From: Blastochloris viridis
Lineage (GTDB): Bacteria; Pseudomonadota; Alphaproteobacteria; Rhizobiales; Xanthobacteraceae
DNA: 64,000 nt
Direction: 5' to 3'
Assembly (NCBI RefSeq): GCF_001402875.1
Contig: NZ_CP012946.1
Location: forward strand, 3,574,001 to 3,638,000
The notes below the pieces were generated by a model. The model saw only the letters and a list, made by a program, of their open reading frames with translations, had not been told where the DNA came from and searched no databases. The translations under genes and the position numbers were made by a program. Shown here in pieces: positions 9,218-19,133 of the stretch (the first letter of the stretch is position 1; each line of letters begins with the position of its first letter).

Positions 9218-10789
9218 ATGACCGCAGCGCTCACCGAACTGGTCTGGAACGTGGTGCTGCCGGACGAGCAGGCGACGGCACGGCTGGCACGCGATCTGTG
9301 CCTCGGGCTGCAGGCCGGCGACCTGGTGACGCTGGCCGGCGACCTCGGCGCCGGCAAGTCGACGCTGGCGCGCGCGATCATCCGCACCCTCGCCGGCGAC
9401 GACGGGCTCGAGGTGCCGAGCCCGACCTACACCCTGCTGCAGACCTACGAGATCGAGCCGTTCGCGGTGGTCCACGCCGACTTCTACCGCGTGCGCAGCC
9501 CCGACGAGCTGGAGGAGATCGGCTGGGACGAAGCGGCCGAGGACGCGCTGGCGCTGGTGGAATGGCCCGACCGCGCCGGCAGCCTGCTCGCCGCCGACCG
9601 GCTGGAGATCGTGCTGAACCTCGCGCCCGACCTCGGCGCCGAGGCGCGCCGCGCCCGGCTCACCGGGCTGGCGGCGTTTGCGCCGCGGCTCAAGCGCATG
9701 CGCGACATCCGCGCCTTCCTCGACGGCGCCGGCTGGGGCGAGGCCCAGCGCCGGCCGCTCGCCGGCGACGCCTCCAGCCGCCGCTACGAGCGGCTGGTCG
9801 AGCCCGGACGCCGCGCCGTGCTGATGGACGCGCCGGCCCGCCCCGACGGCCCGCCGGTGCGGGCCGGCCTGCCCTACAGCCGCATCGCCCACCTCGCCGA
9901 GACCGTCACGCCGTTTCTCGCCCTGGCGCGGGGCTTGCGCGAGCACGGGCTGTCGGCGCCGGAGGTGCTCGCCGCCGACCTGGCGCTCGGGCTCCTGGTC
10001 CTGGAGGATCTCGGCGACGGCAAGGTGGTGGCGGGCGACCCGGCGGAGCCGATCCTGGAGCGCTATCGCACCGCCGCCGAGCTGCTCGCGGCGCTGCACT
10101 CGCTGTCGCTGCCGGACCGGCTGGCGGTGGCGCCGGGCGTCGACCACGTGCTGCCGCGCTACGACATCGACGCCTTCCTGATCGAGGCCGAGCTGCTGCT
10201 CGACTGGTACCTGCCGTTCCACGGCGTGATGCTGCCGCCCGGCGCGCGCGGCGACTTCGTGGCGCTGTGGCGCGAGGCGCTGGCCCCGGTGACGGCCGGG
10301 CCGCGGACCTGGGTGCTGCGCGACGTTCATTCCCCCAACCTGATCTGGCTCGACCAGCGCAGCGGCGTGGCGCAGCTCGGCCTGATCGACTTCCAGGACG
10401 CGGTGATGGGGCCGCCGGCCTACGACGTGGTGTCGCTGACGCAGGACGCCCGCGTCGATGTGCCGGAAGACACCGAGCTGGCGATCCTCAAGCACTACGT
10501 CACGCTGCGCCGCGGGCTGGACGCGGGCTTCGACGTCGCCCAGTTCGCCCGCGCCTACGCCACGCTCGGCGCCCAGCGCAACACCAAGATCCTCGGCATC
10601 TTCGCCCGCCTCAACGCGCGCGACGGCAAGCCGCAATACCTCACCCACCTGCCGCGGGTGGCGCGCTATCTCAAGCGCAGCCTCGCCCATCCCGGCCTGG
10701 CGCCGCTGGCCAAGTGGTACGCCGCCCACGTGCCGCTCGACTATCGGCCCGCCGCCGATCTGCCGCCGTCGATCCCGCAGGCGGAGTGA
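9218..10789 (+). CDS. tsaE: TsaE-AmgK fusion: t6A synthesis ATPase and amino-sugar kinase
   Basis: 523 residues with two fused enzymes. Residues 1 to about 155 are TsaE, the ATPase of tRNA threonylcarbamoyladenosine synthesis: Walker A GDLGAGKST at 41-49, then SPTYTLLQTYE and HADFYR. Residues from about 165 onward are an aminoglycoside-phosphotransferase fold with DVHSPNLIWL (catalytic loop) and GLIDFQDAVMGPPAYDVVSL (metal site). Its closest known role is AmgK, the anomeric N-acetylmuramate/N-acetylglucosamine kinase of peptidoglycan recycling. The next gene encodes the MurU-like partner, which supports this. Fusions of this kind are known in alphaproteobacteria. Confidence 0.88.
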   Translation: MTAALTELVWNVVLPDEQATARLARDLCLGLQAGDLVTLAGDLGAGKSTLARAIIRTLAGDDGLEVPSPTYTLLQTYEIEPFAVVHADFYRVRSPDELEEIGWDEAAEDALALVEWPDRAGSLLAADRLEIVLNLAPDLGAEARRARLTGLAAFAPRLKRMRDIRAFLDGAGWGEAQRRPLAGDASSRRYERLVEPGRRAVLMDAPARPDGPPVRAGLPYSRIAHLAETVTPFLALARGLREHGLSAPEVLAADLALGLLVLEDLGDGKVVAGDPAEPILERYRTAAELLAALHSLSLPDRLAVAPGVDHVLPRYDIDAFLIEAELLLDWYLPFHGVMLPPGARGDFVALWREALAPVTAGPRTWVLRDVHSPNLIWLDQRSGVAQLGLIDFQDAVMGPPAYDVVSLTQDARVDVPEDTELAILKHYVTLRRGLDAGFDVAQFARAYATLGAQRNTKILGIFARLNARDGKPQYLTHLPRVARYLKRSLAHPGLAPLAKWYAAHVPLDYRPAADLPPSIPQAE

Positions 10790-10793
10790 GGCG

Positions 10794-11525
10794 ATGGCGA
10801 CCTTGCTGCCGACCACGGCGATGGTGCTGGCCGCCGGCCTCGGCCTGCGCATGCGGCCGCTGACGCTGTCGATGCCCAAGCCGCTGATCGAGGTCGCCGG
10901 CCGCGCCCTGATCGACCGCGTGCTCGACACGCTGGCCGAGGCCGGCATCGAACGCGCGGTGGTCAACGTCCACCACCTCGCCGACCAGCTTATCGCCCAT
11001 CTCGAGCGCCGCAGCCGGCCGACGGTGATCGTCTCCGACGAACGCGACGGCCTGCTCGATTCCGGCGGCGGCGTGGTCAAGGCGCTGCCGCAGCTCGGCG
11101 ACACGTTCCTGGTCCTCAACGCCGACAGCTTCTGGCTCGACCGGCCCGGCCTCAATCTCAAGGCGCTGGCGGCCAATTTCGACCCGGAGGCCATGGACGC
11201 GCGGCTGTTGCTGGCCGACCGCGCGGCCGCCATCGGCTTCGACGGCGCCGGCGATTTCTTCCTTGAGCCCGACGGCCGGCTGAAGCGCCGCGGCGCGGCG
11301 CCGACCGCGCCGTTGGTGTATGCCGGCGGTGCTGTGATGACGGCGACGCTGTTCGAGGGCGCGCCGGCCGGACCGTTCAAGCTCACCCGCATGTTCGACC
11401 GGGCGCAGGCGGCCGGGCGGCTGCACGGCCAGCGGCTCGATGGCCTGTGGCTCCACGTCGGCACCCCGCCCGCCATCGCGCTGGCCGAGGCCGCGATCGC
11501 CGCGCAGCCGCACGCGGCATCGTGA
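10794..11525 (+). CDS. murU: MurU-like N-acetylmuramate-1-phosphate uridylyltransferase
   Basis: 243 residues from ATG 10794, 4 bp after the tsaE-amgK stop. It begins TAMVLAAGLGLRMRPLT and LSMPKPLIEVAGRALIDR, the signature of sugar-phosphate nucleotidyltransferases, with NADSFWLD as the metal-binding region. Together with AmgK it would turn recycled MurNAc into UDP-MurNAc, bypassing MurA and giving intrinsic fosfomycin tolerance, as described for AmgK-MurU in Pseudomonas. Its stop overlaps the addB start (TGATG). Sugar specificity is inferred from family and neighbour; a generic glucose-1-phosphate or mannose-1-phosphate nucleotidyltransferase is the alternative. Confidence 0.82.
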   Translation: MATLLPTTAMVLAAGLGLRMRPLTLSMPKPLIEVAGRALIDRVLDTLAEAGIERAVVNVHHLADQLIAHLERRSRPTVIVSDERDGLLDSGGGVVKALPQLGDTFLVLNADSFWLDRPGLNLKALAANFDPEAMDARLLLADRAAAIGFDGAGDFFLEPDGRLKRRGAAPTAPLVYAGGAVMTATLFEGAPAGPFKLTRMFDRAQAAGRLHGQRLDGLWLHVGTPPAIALAEAAIAAQPHAAS

Positions 11526-14500
11526 TGGCGCCGCGCGTCTTCACCATTCCCGCCGGCGCGCCGTTTCTCGACACCTTCGTCGCCGCGCTTTTGGCCGGCG
11601 AGGTGGTGCGCGGCTTTCCCGACCCGGCCGACCCGCTGTCGCTCGCCCGCGCCACGCTCTACCTGCCGACCCAGCGCGCCCGCCGCCTGATCGAGGCGGC
11701 GTTCCTCAAGGCCCACGGCGGCAACGCCACCTTGCTGCCGCGCCTCGTCGCGCTGGGCGAGGTCGACGAGGACGAGTTCGACCTTGCCGGCGGCCTCGAC
11801 CTGCCACCGGCGATCCCGAAGCTGAGCCGCCGGCTGCTGCTGGCGCAGCTGGTCGCCGGCTTTGCCGGCAGCCCGGCGCTCAAGCTCGGCGACGCCGCCG
11901 GCCTTGCCACCGCGCCGGCGGCGGCGCTGGCGCTGGCCGATGAGCTGGCGCAGCTGATGGACCGCATGGCGACCGGGCGGGTGCCGTGGTCGGGGCTCGA
12001 CGGCTTGGTGCCGGACGAGCTCGACCGCTACTGGCAAATCTCGATCCGCTTCCTGAAGGCGGTCGCGACCGAGCTGTGGCCGGCGATCCTTAATGAGCGC
12101 GGCAGGCTCGACCCCGCGGTGCGGCGCGACCTGCTCGCCAGGGCCGAGACCGAGCGGCTGGCGGCGGGGAACGGCGGTCCGGTGATCGTGGCCGGCTCGA
12201 CCGGCTCGCTTCCGGCGACGCGCGCGCTGATCGCCGCCATCGCCCGCCACCCCAGCGGCGCAGTGGTGCTGCCCGGCCTCGACTGCGACCTCGACGAGGC
12301 GTCGTGGCGCGCGCTCGACCCCGGCGCCGACGGCGAGCCGATTCCGACCCATCCCCAGTTCGGCCTTCAGCAATTGCTGGCGGCGATCGGCATTGGGCGC
12401 GAGGAGGTCGAGCCGCTGGCGACGTCCGCCGCGGGCGGGCGCGAACGACTGCTGTCGCGGGCGCTGCGCCCGGCCGCCACCACCGACCAGTGGGCGACGC
12501 CCGATCCCGATCTCGACCCTGCCGCCGCGCTGGCGCGGGTGGCGCTGGTGGTCGCCGCCGAACCGCAGGAGGAGGCGCTGGCGGTCGCGGTGGCGCTGCG
12601 CGAGGTGGTGGAGGAGCCCGGCCGCACCGCCGCTTTGGTGACGCCCGACCGCGCCCTGGCCCGCCGGGTGGCGGCCGACCTGACGCGCTGGAACATCCGG
12701 GTCGACGATTCCGCCGGCGTGCCGCTGGCCGACTCCGGCGCCGGCCTGCTCGCCCGCGCGCTGGCCGACGCCGCAGCCGCGGCGCTGGCGCCGGTGCCGC
12801 TGGCGGTGCTGCTGAACCAGCCCGACGCCCGCTTCGGCCTTACCGAAGCCAAGCTTGCGGCGCGGCGCGCCGCGCTGGAACTCGCCGTGCTGCGCGGGCC
12901 GCGCCCCAAGGCCGGCACCGGCGGCCTCACCCTGGCGCTGCGCGAGGTGCAGGACGCCCGCACCACCTTATATCGCCGCGACCCGCGCCGCACGCTGTTG
13001 GACTCCGACTTCGCGCTTGCCTTCGACCTGGTGGCGCGGCTGGAGACCGGCCTTGGCCCAGTGCTGGCGCTGGGTGGCCGGGCGCAGCCGTTCGCGGCGC
13101 TGCTCGCCGCCCACCGCGACGCGGTCGAGGCGGCGGCACGCCATCCGGACGGCTCCGGCCTCGCCGGCGCCGACGGCGACGCGTTGATGACATGGTTCGA
13201 CGAGCTGGCCGAGGCGGCGGCCGACGCCGCGGCGATGTCGCTGGCCGACTACGCCGAGGCGGTGCCGGCGCTGATGCGCGGCGTCGCGGTGCGCACCGCG
13301 TTCGACGAGGCGGCGCGGGTGCGAATCCTCGGCCCCCTTGAGGCGCGGCTGGTGCCGCTCGACCGGGTGGTGGTGTCGGGCCTCGACGAGGGCCGCTGGC
13401 CGCCCGACACCTCGAACGACCCCTGGCTCAGCCGGCCGATGCGCCGCGCGCTGGGGCTCGACCTGCCGGAGCGCCGCATCGGGCTATCGGCGCACGATTT
13501 CGCGCAGTGCTTCGGCGCGCCGGAGGTGGTGCTGACGCGGGCGCGCAAGGCCGGCGGCGCGCCGACCGTGCCGGCGCGCTTCCTGCAACGGCTCGCCGCG
13601 GTGTCGGGCGCGGCCTGGCACGAGGTCGGCGCGCGCGGCGAGCGCATCCTCGCCACCGCCCGGCTGGTCGACGCCGCCCCGCCCGCCGTGCCAGCGCCGC
13701 GGCCGATGCCGGCGCCGCCGCTGGACCTCAGGCCGACGCAGCTCAGCGTCACCGAGGTCGAGGACTGGATTCGCGACCCCTACACCATCTACGCCCGCCA
13801 CGTGCTGCGCCTCAGCCCGCTCGAGCCGCTCGACGCCGACGTCGCCGCGCCCGCCCGCGGCACCATCGTGCACGAGGCGCTGGCGGAGTTCCTCAAGGTC
13901 TATCCCGAGCGGCTGCCGCCTGACGCCCTGCCACGGCTGCTCGGCTGCGGCCGCGCCGCGTTCGCCCGCCTCGACGGCTTTCCCGATCTCGTCGCGGTGT
14001 GGTGGCCGCGCTTTCAGCGCGTCGCGCGCTGGCTGGTGGCGGTGGAGACCGAGCGCCGCAGCGCCGGCCCGGTGCAGAGCCTGGTCGAGCTGGGGGGGAA
14101 GATCACGGTGCCGGGCACCGGCTTCCTGCTGACCGGCCGCGCCGACCGCATCGACCTGACGCCGGACGGCGCGGTGGTGATCGACTACAAGACCGGCCAG
14201 CCGCCCTCCAGCCCCCAGGTCGAGAGCGGGCTTGCGCCGCAACTGCCGCTGGAGGCGGCGATGGTGACGCTGGGCGGCTTCAAGGATGTGCCGGCCGGCA
14301 CCGCCATCGACGGCCTGGTTTATGTCCGCGTCTCGGGCGGCGAGCCGCCGGGCGAGTGGAAGCCGGTGAAGCCCAAGGCCGGGGCGGTGGCCGACCTCGC
14401 TCCCGCCGCGCTGGCCGGCCTGGCGCGGCTGGTGGCGCGCTTCGGCGAGCCCACGCAAGGTTATCAGTCGTTGGTGCGGTCCGAATTTACGGGCCGCCAC

Positions 14501-14575
14501 GGCGACTACGACCATCTCGCCCGCGTCGCCGAATGGTCGGCGACCGGCGGCGCCGGCGAGGAGGGCGAGGCATGA
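11525..14575 (+). CDS. addB: AddB, double-strand break repair nuclease subunit (alphaproteobacterial type)
   Basis: 1016 residues from ATG 11525. It opens with FTIPAGAPFLDTFVAALLAGE and LPTQRARRLIEAAFL, typical of alphaproteobacterial AddB. The C-terminal third holds a RecB-like nuclease: RGTIVHEALAEFLKVYP, then TGRADRIDLTP and GAVVIDYKTGQP with the Asp and Lys of the PD-(D/E)XK site. No C-terminal cysteine cluster like the iron-sulfur motif of Bacillus AddB is visible. It partners AddA in resecting DNA ends for RecA loading. It overlaps addA by 4 bp (ATGA), so the subunits should be made together. Confidence 0.94.
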   Translation: MAPRVFTIPAGAPFLDTFVAALLAGEVVRGFPDPADPLSLARATLYLPTQRARRLIEAAFLKAHGGNATLLPRLVALGEVDEDEFDLAGGLDLPPAIPKLSRRLLLAQLVAGFAGSPALKLGDAAGLATAPAAALALADELAQLMDRMATGRVPWSGLDGLVPDELDRYWQISIRFLKAVATELWPAILNERGRLDPAVRRDLLARAETERLAAGNGGPVIVAGSTGSLPATRALIAAIARHPSGAVVLPGLDCDLDEASWRALDPGADGEPIPTHPQFGLQQLLAAIGIGREEVEPLATSAAGGRERLLSRALRPAATTDQWATPDPDLDPAAALARVALVVAAEPQEEALAVAVALREVVEEPGRTAALVTPDRALARRVAADLTRWNIRVDDSAGVPLADSGAGLLARALADAAAAALAPVPLAVLLNQPDARFGLTEAKLAARRAALELAVLRGPRPKAGTGGLTLALREVQDARTTLYRRDPRRTLLDSDFALAFDLVARLETGLGPVLALGGRAQPFAALLAAHRDAVEAAARHPDGSGLAGADGDALMTWFDELAEAAADAAAMSLADYAEAVPALMRGVAVRTAFDEAARVRILGPLEARLVPLDRVVVSGLDEGRWPPDTSNDPWLSRPMRRALGLDLPERRIGLSAHDFAQCFGAPEVVLTRARKAGGAPTVPARFLQRLAAVSGAAWHEVGARGERILATARLVDAAPPAVPAPRPMPAPPLDLRPTQLSVTEVEDWIRDPYTIYARHVLRLSPLEPLDADVAAPARGTIVHEALAEFLKVYPERLPPDALPRLLGCGRAAFARLDGFPDLVAVWWPRFQRVARWLVAVETERRSAGPVQSLVELGGKITVPGTGFLLTGRADRIDLTPDGAVVIDYKTGQPPSSPQVESGLAPQLPLEAAMVTLGGFKDVPAGTAIDGLVYVRVSGGEPPGEWKPVKPKAGAVADLAPAALAGLARLVARFGEPTQGYQSLVRSEFTGRHGDYDHLARVAEWSATGGAGEEGEA

Positions 14576-17500
14576 GCGCCTTCAGCATTCCCGACAAGAC
14601 CCGGCTCGACCAGGCCGCCGCCTCCGACCCCGCCCGCTCGGCCTGGGTCGACGCCAATGCCGGCTCCGGCAAGACCCACGTCCTGGCGCGGCGGGTGGTG
14701 CGGCTGCTGCTGCGCGGCACCCCGCCCGACAAGGTGCTGTGCCTGACCTTCACCAAGGCCGCCGCCGCCAACATGGCCAACCGCGTGCTCGCGGCGCTGG
14801 CGGCGTTCGCCACCGCGACGGACGTCGAGCTCGACCGCGCCTTGGCCGAGATCGACGGCGACAGCCCGACCCCGCAGCGCCGGGCGCGGGCGCGGCGGCT
14901 GTTCGCCGAGGCGCTGGAGACGCCGGGCGGCCTGAAGGTCCAGACCATCCATGCGTTCTGCGACCGCGTGCTGCACCAGTTCCCGTTCGAGGCCGGCGTG
15001 CCGGCCGGGTTCTCGGTGCTCGACGACCGCCTCGCCGACGAGCTGCTGGCCGGCGCCCGTGCCCGCGTGATGGTCGAGGCGGCCAACGATCCGTCATCGC
15101 CGCTCGGCCGGGCGCTGGAGACCGCGATTGCAGCGGCCTCCGACAACGGGCTCACCGAGGCGTTCGCCGAGGCGGTGCAGGACCGCCACGCCATCGCCGG
15201 CTGGATCGCGGCGGCGGGCGGCGTCGAGGCGGCGGCCGGCCAGGTCGCCGAGTGCCTCGGGCTGCGCCCTGGCGAAACCCGCGCCGCCATCGAGGCCGAC
15301 ATGCTGGCGAGCCCCCATCTGCCGCGCAGCGAATGGCCGGCGGTTGCGGCGGAGTTCGCCGCCGGCAGCGGCGCCAACGATAAGAAGTTTGCCGGCTATT
15401 TATTGGCTGCCGCCGCGGCCACGGACGATGCCCAGGCGCTCGACGCCTGTCTCAAGGTATTCCTGACCGACAAGGAGGAGCCGCGCAGCGACAAGCAGTT
15501 CCCCTCCAAGCGCATCCGCGACGATCACCCCGCCCTCGCCCTGGCGCTCCGCGCCGAGCGCGACCGGCTGGCGGCGCTGATCGAACCCCGCCGGGCCGCC
15601 GCCGCCGCCGAGCGCAGCGCCGCGCTGCTGGTGCTCGCCGACGCCGTGATCGGCCGCTACGAGGCGATGAAGGCGCGGCGCGCCTTGCTCGACTTCGACG
15701 ACCTGGTGGCGAACACCCGGACCCTGCTCGAAGACATCGGCGCCGCGTGGGTGCTCTACAAGCTCGACCGCGGCATCGACCATGTGCTGGTCGACGAGGC
15801 GCAGGACACCTCGGCGGCCCAATGGGCGATCGTGTCGGCGCTGACCGCCGAATTCTTTGCCGGCAAAGGAGCGCGCGAGCGGCCGCGCACGGTGTTCGCG
15901 GTGGGCGACGCCAAGCAGTCGATCTTCGGCTTCCAGGGCGCGGCGCCGGCGATGTTCGGCGAGATGCAGACGCACTTCAAGGACGCCGCCGAGGACGGCG
16001 ACTACGCCTGGTCGAGCGTGCGGCTCGAGGTGTCGTTCCGCTCGTGCCAGCCGGTGCTGGACGCCGTCGACCGCGTGTTCGCCCAGGACGCCGCCCGCGC
16101 CGGGCTCCAGGTGGTCGATGACGCCGCCCTGGCCCACCAGTCGGTGCGGGCCGGCGCGCCGGGGGTGGTGGAGCTGTGGCCGCTGATCGAGCCCGACGCG
16201 GCCTCGGAAAGCCGCGAGCCGTGGGACCTGCCGCTCGACGCCGCCACCGCCGCCAGCCCCAATGTGCGGCTGGCCCACCGCATCGCCGCGAGCGTGGCGG
16301 CCTGGACCCGCGGCGGCCGCCGCAAGGCCGACGGCAGCCCGATCGGCGCCGGCGACGTGCTGATCCTGGTGCGCCGGCGCGGCGCGCTGTTCGAGGCGAT
16401 GCTGAAGGCGCTGAAGGCGTGCGGCCTCGAGGTCGCCGGCGCCGACCGGCTGGTGCTGGCCGAGCACATCGCGGTGATGGACCTGATCGCACTCGGCGAC
16501 GCCATCTTGTGCCCGCACGACGACCTCGCGTTGGCCTGCCTGCTGAAAAGCCCGCTGTTCGGCTTCAGCGACGACGAGCTGATGGCGATTGCGGCGCCGC
16601 GCACCGGCACGCTCGCCGCGGCACTCGATCACGCCACCGAGCCGAAGGCGCAGGCCGCCGCCGCCCGCCTCGCCCAATGGCGGACCGAGGGCCGGGCGCT
16701 GCGCCCGTTCGACCTCTATTCGCGGGTGCTCGGCCGCGACGGCGGGCGGCGGGCGATGCTGGCGCGGCTCGGGCCGGAGGCGGCCGACCCGCTCGACGAG
16801 TTCCTGGCGCTGGCGCTCGCCGACGAGGGCGCCGGCCTGCCGGCGCTGACCGGCTTTCTCCACCGGGTGCGCGCCGCCGGCGCCGAGGTCAAGCGCGACA
16901 TGGAGGTGGGGGCGAGCGCGGTGCGGGTGATGACGGTGCACGGCGCCAAGGGCCTCGAAGCGCCGGTGGTGATCCTGGCCGACACCGTCGCCCGGCCCGA
17001 GGGCGCCAAGGATCTACGCCTGCTGCCGCTCGCCCGGCCCGGCGCCGCCCACGGCGCCCCGCAGCCGCGGGTCTGGGTGCCGTCCCGGGCCGGCGAGCCG
17101 GCGGCGGCCGCCGCCGCCCGCGACGGCGTGCGGGCCGAGGCCGCGGCCGAATATCGCCGCCTGCTCTACGTCGCGCTGACCCGCGCCGCCGACGTGCTGG
17201 TGATCGCCGGCGCCCGCGGCAAGACCGCCGAGCCGGACGGCTGCTGGTACAGGCTGGTCGAGGGCGCGCTCAAGGCCGAGGCGGCCGAGGAGCCGGCCGA
17301 CGGCTGGGACGGCACGGTGTGGCGCTGGAGCCGCTGGCCGGAGGTGGCGGCGGCGGCAGGCGGCGCCCCGGCCCCGGCGCCGCCGCCGGAGCGACCGGCC
17401 TGGCTCGACCGCCCGGTGGACAGCGCCATCGCCCGGCCGGCGCCGCTCAAGCCCTCGCGCACCGGCCCGCCGGCCGACCCCGCCGCAGTGGCGCGCGGCC

Positions 17501-18012
17501 GGCTGGTCCACCGTTTGCTCGAAGTGCTGCCCGATCTGCCGCCCGCCGAGCGCCCGGCGGTGGCCGAAGCGCTGACGGCCCGGTTCGGCCTCGAGCCCGC
17601 CGGCTGCACCGGCGTGGTCGAGGACACGCTGGCGCTGATCGCCGACCCGGCCCTGGCGCGGCTGTTCGGCCCCGGCAGCCGAGCCGAGGTGCCGCTCGCC
17701 GGCACCATCGGCTCGGCCGGCCTGACGCCGGTGCCGGTGTCCGGCCGCATCGACCGGGTCTGGGTGGGCGAGGATGCGGTGCTGATCGCCGACTTCAAGA
17801 CAGACACCGCGGTTCCAACCACAGCCGCGGACGTTCCGGGTGCTTATCGGCGCCAGCTCGCGCTCTATCGCGCCCTGCTCGCCGAGCTGTTTCCAGGCCG
17901 GCCGGTGGCGTGCTGGCTGGTGTTCACCTGCGGCCCGCGGGTGATGCCGGTGCCGGACGCGCTGCTCGACGAGGCGTTGGCGCGGCTCACCTCCGCACCC
18001 GCCCTGCCTTGA
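14572..18012 (+). CDS. addA: AddA, helicase-nuclease subunit
   Basis: 1146 residues. UvrD/Rep-type helicase motifs appear in order: ANAGSGKTHVLARRVVRL (Walker A), LTFTKAAAANMANRV, VDEAQDTSAAQWAI (Walker B), VGDAKQSIFGFQGA, VRVMTVHGAKGLEAPVVIL and EYRRLLYVALTRAADVL. The C-terminus carries a second RecB-family nuclease: GRLVHRLLEVLP, SGRIDRVWV and AVLIADFKTD. AddAB unwinds and degrades duplex ends until a recombination hotspot is met, then leaves a 3-prime tail. It is the last of the tightly coupled operon genes; trxA begins 67 bp later. Confidence 0.96.
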   Translation: MSAFSIPDKTRLDQAAASDPARSAWVDANAGSGKTHVLARRVVRLLLRGTPPDKVLCLTFTKAAAANMANRVLAALAAFATATDVELDRALAEIDGDSPTPQRRARARRLFAEALETPGGLKVQTIHAFCDRVLHQFPFEAGVPAGFSVLDDRLADELLAGARARVMVEAANDPSSPLGRALETAIAAASDNGLTEAFAEAVQDRHAIAGWIAAAGGVEAAAGQVAECLGLRPGETRAAIEADMLASPHLPRSEWPAVAAEFAAGSGANDKKFAGYLLAAAAATDDAQALDACLKVFLTDKEEPRSDKQFPSKRIRDDHPALALALRAERDRLAALIEPRRAAAAAERSAALLVLADAVIGRYEAMKARRALLDFDDLVANTRTLLEDIGAAWVLYKLDRGIDHVLVDEAQDTSAAQWAIVSALTAEFFAGKGARERPRTVFAVGDAKQSIFGFQGAAPAMFGEMQTHFKDAAEDGDYAWSSVRLEVSFRSCQPVLDAVDRVFAQDAARAGLQVVDDAALAHQSVRAGAPGVVELWPLIEPDAASESREPWDLPLDAATAASPNVRLAHRIAASVAAWTRGGRRKADGSPIGAGDVLILVRRRGALFEAMLKALKACGLEVAGADRLVLAEHIAVMDLIALGDAILCPHDDLALACLLKSPLFGFSDDELMAIAAPRTGTLAAALDHATEPKAQAAAARLAQWRTEGRALRPFDLYSRVLGRDGGRRAMLARLGPEAADPLDEFLALALADEGAGLPALTGFLHRVRAAGAEVKRDMEVGASAVRVMTVHGAKGLEAPVVILADTVARPEGAKDLRLLPLARPGAAHGAPQPRVWVPSRAGEPAAAAAARDGVRAEAAAEYRRLLYVALTRAADVLVIAGARGKTAEPDGCWYRLVEGALKAEAAEEPADGWDGTVWRWSRWPEVAAAAGGAPAPAPPPERPAWLDRPVDSAIARPAPLKPSRTGPPADPAAVARGRLVHRLLEVLPDLPPAERPAVAEALTARFGLEPAGCTGVVEDTLALIADPALARLFGPGSRAEVPLAGTIGSAGLTPVPVSGRIDRVWVGEDAVLIADFKTDTAVPTTAADVPGAYRRQLALYRALLAELFPGRPVACWLVFTCGPRVMPVPDALLDEALARLTSAPALP

Positions 18013-18079
18013 CGCTCTCCCGACCGATCCCTAGTTTTACGTAATCAACGACCCCGCCTTCCAATGGAAAGGACCGGCC

Positions 18080-18400
18080 ATGGCTGTCTCCAAGGTAACT
18101 GATGCCAGCTTCGACCAGGATGTTCTGAAGTCGAGCGATGCTGTTCTCGTCGATTTCTGGGCGGAATGGTGCGGACCGTGCCGGATGATCGCGCCGGTTC
18201 TCGACGAAATTGCCGCGGAAATGGCCGGAAAGATTAAGATCGTCAAGCTGAACGTCGACGAAAACCCGGCGACTGCCGCGAAATACGGCGTGATGTCGAT
18301 CCCGACCCTGATGCTGTTCAAGAACGGCGAGCTGGCCTCGCGCCAGGTCGGCGCCGCGCCGAAGGCCAAGCTGGTGCAATGGGTGCACTCGGCGGTGTGA
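18080..18400 (+). CDS. trxA: Thioredoxin 1
   Basis: 106 residues, the standard length. The redox motif WCGPC lies in [20 protein letters not shown], and the cis-proline loop is [12 protein letters not shown]. No signal peptide, so it acts in the cytoplasm as a general disulfide reductant. AAAGGA lies 8 to 10 bases before the ATG. The addA-trxA order is conserved in Hyphomicrobiales. The gene is less GC-rich than its neighbours at the start, a usual trait of highly expressed genes. A branched hairpin follows at 18433-18477. Confidence 0.97.
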   Translation: MAVSKVTDASFDQDVLKSSDAVLVDFWAEWCGPCRMIAPVLDEIAAEMAGKIKIVKLNVDENPATAAKYGVMSIPTLMLFKNGELASRQVGAAPKAKLVQWVHSAV

Positions 18401-18432
18401 CGGGCGTTGCGGCCGGCCCGCCGTCGCGGCAT

Positions 18433-18477
18433 CGTCGCCTCGGCAAAAATCTTGTTTTCGAACAAGCTTTTGCGACG
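18433..18477. terminator. Bidirectional terminator between trxA and the HD hydrolase gene
   Basis: CTTGTT-TTCG-AACAAG at 18451-18466 forms a tetraloop stem, extended by GCAAAA against TTTTGC and further by CGTCGC (18433-18438) against GCGACG (18472-18477). It sits between convergent genes, so it could stop transcription from both sides; the A and T runs give U-tracts within the outer stem. Confidence 0.65.
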
Positions 18478-18521
18478 GAGCCTGCCGGTCGTCCGGGTGC
18501 CGACGCGCCCGCAGGCCGGGG

Positions 18522-19133
18522 TCAATCCCCGGCCAGGGCGCGAAAGCGGGTGAGGAATTTTCGCGCCGCCTCGCCCGCGGTCCACGGCGCCAGCAGGCGC
18601 TCGGCGGAGGCGGCGGGCAGGTCCGGCGGCGCACCGAAGAACTTGCGCGCCTCGTCATCGGAGAAGCCGGCGAGCCGCGTCGCCTCCAGATAGGCGGCGC
18701 CGCGGTCGGCGGCCTTGGTCAGCCGGTGCAGCTCCGCCGGCGATGCCGGCGGCAGCCCGAACCGGATGTGGATGGCGGCCTGCAATCGCGCCTCCACCGT
18801 CTTGTAGGCGCCGCCCATCACCGCCTTGAACGGCGAGATCATGTCGCCGATGACGTATTCCGGCGCGTCGTGCAGCAGCACCGCCAGCCGCCACGAGCGG
18901 TCGAGGTTGGGCGCGAGCCGCCGCGAGATCGCCTCGACCAGCAGCACGTGCTGGGCCACCGAAAAAATGTGGGGGCCGCGGGTCTGGCCGTTCCAGCGCG
19001 CCACCCGGGCCAGGCCGTGGGCGATGTCCTCGATCTCGACGTCGAGCGGGGAGGGGTCGAGCAAATCAAGCCGGCGGCCGGACAGCATGCGCTGCCAGGC
19101 GCGCGGCGGGGCGGAATCATCGGAGCGGGCCAT
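18522..19133 (-). CDS. HD-domain phosphohydrolase (YfbR-like)
   Basis: 203 residues on the minus strand. HIFSVAQHVLLVEAI supplies the first metal-binding histidine, and LAVLLHDAPEYVIGDMISPFK supplies the HD pair and nearby acidic residues; ADRGAAYLEATRLAGF is in the position of the last conserved Asp. YfbR relatives are 5-prime-deoxynucleotidases, while some larger relatives act on other nucleotides, so the substrate is not settled. No signal peptide; cytoplasmic. It is convergent with trxA and shows no operon partner. Confidence 0.8.
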   Translation of the reverse strand: MARSDDSAPPRAWQRMLSGRRLDLLDPSPLDVEIEDIAHGLARVARWNGQTRGPHIFSVAQHVLLVEAISRRLAPNLDRSWRLAVLLHDAPEYVIGDMISPFKAVMGGAYKTVEARLQAAIHIRFGLPPASPAELHRLTKAADRGAAYLEATRLAGFSDDEARKFFGAPPDLPAASAERLLAPWTAGEAARKFLTRFRALAGD

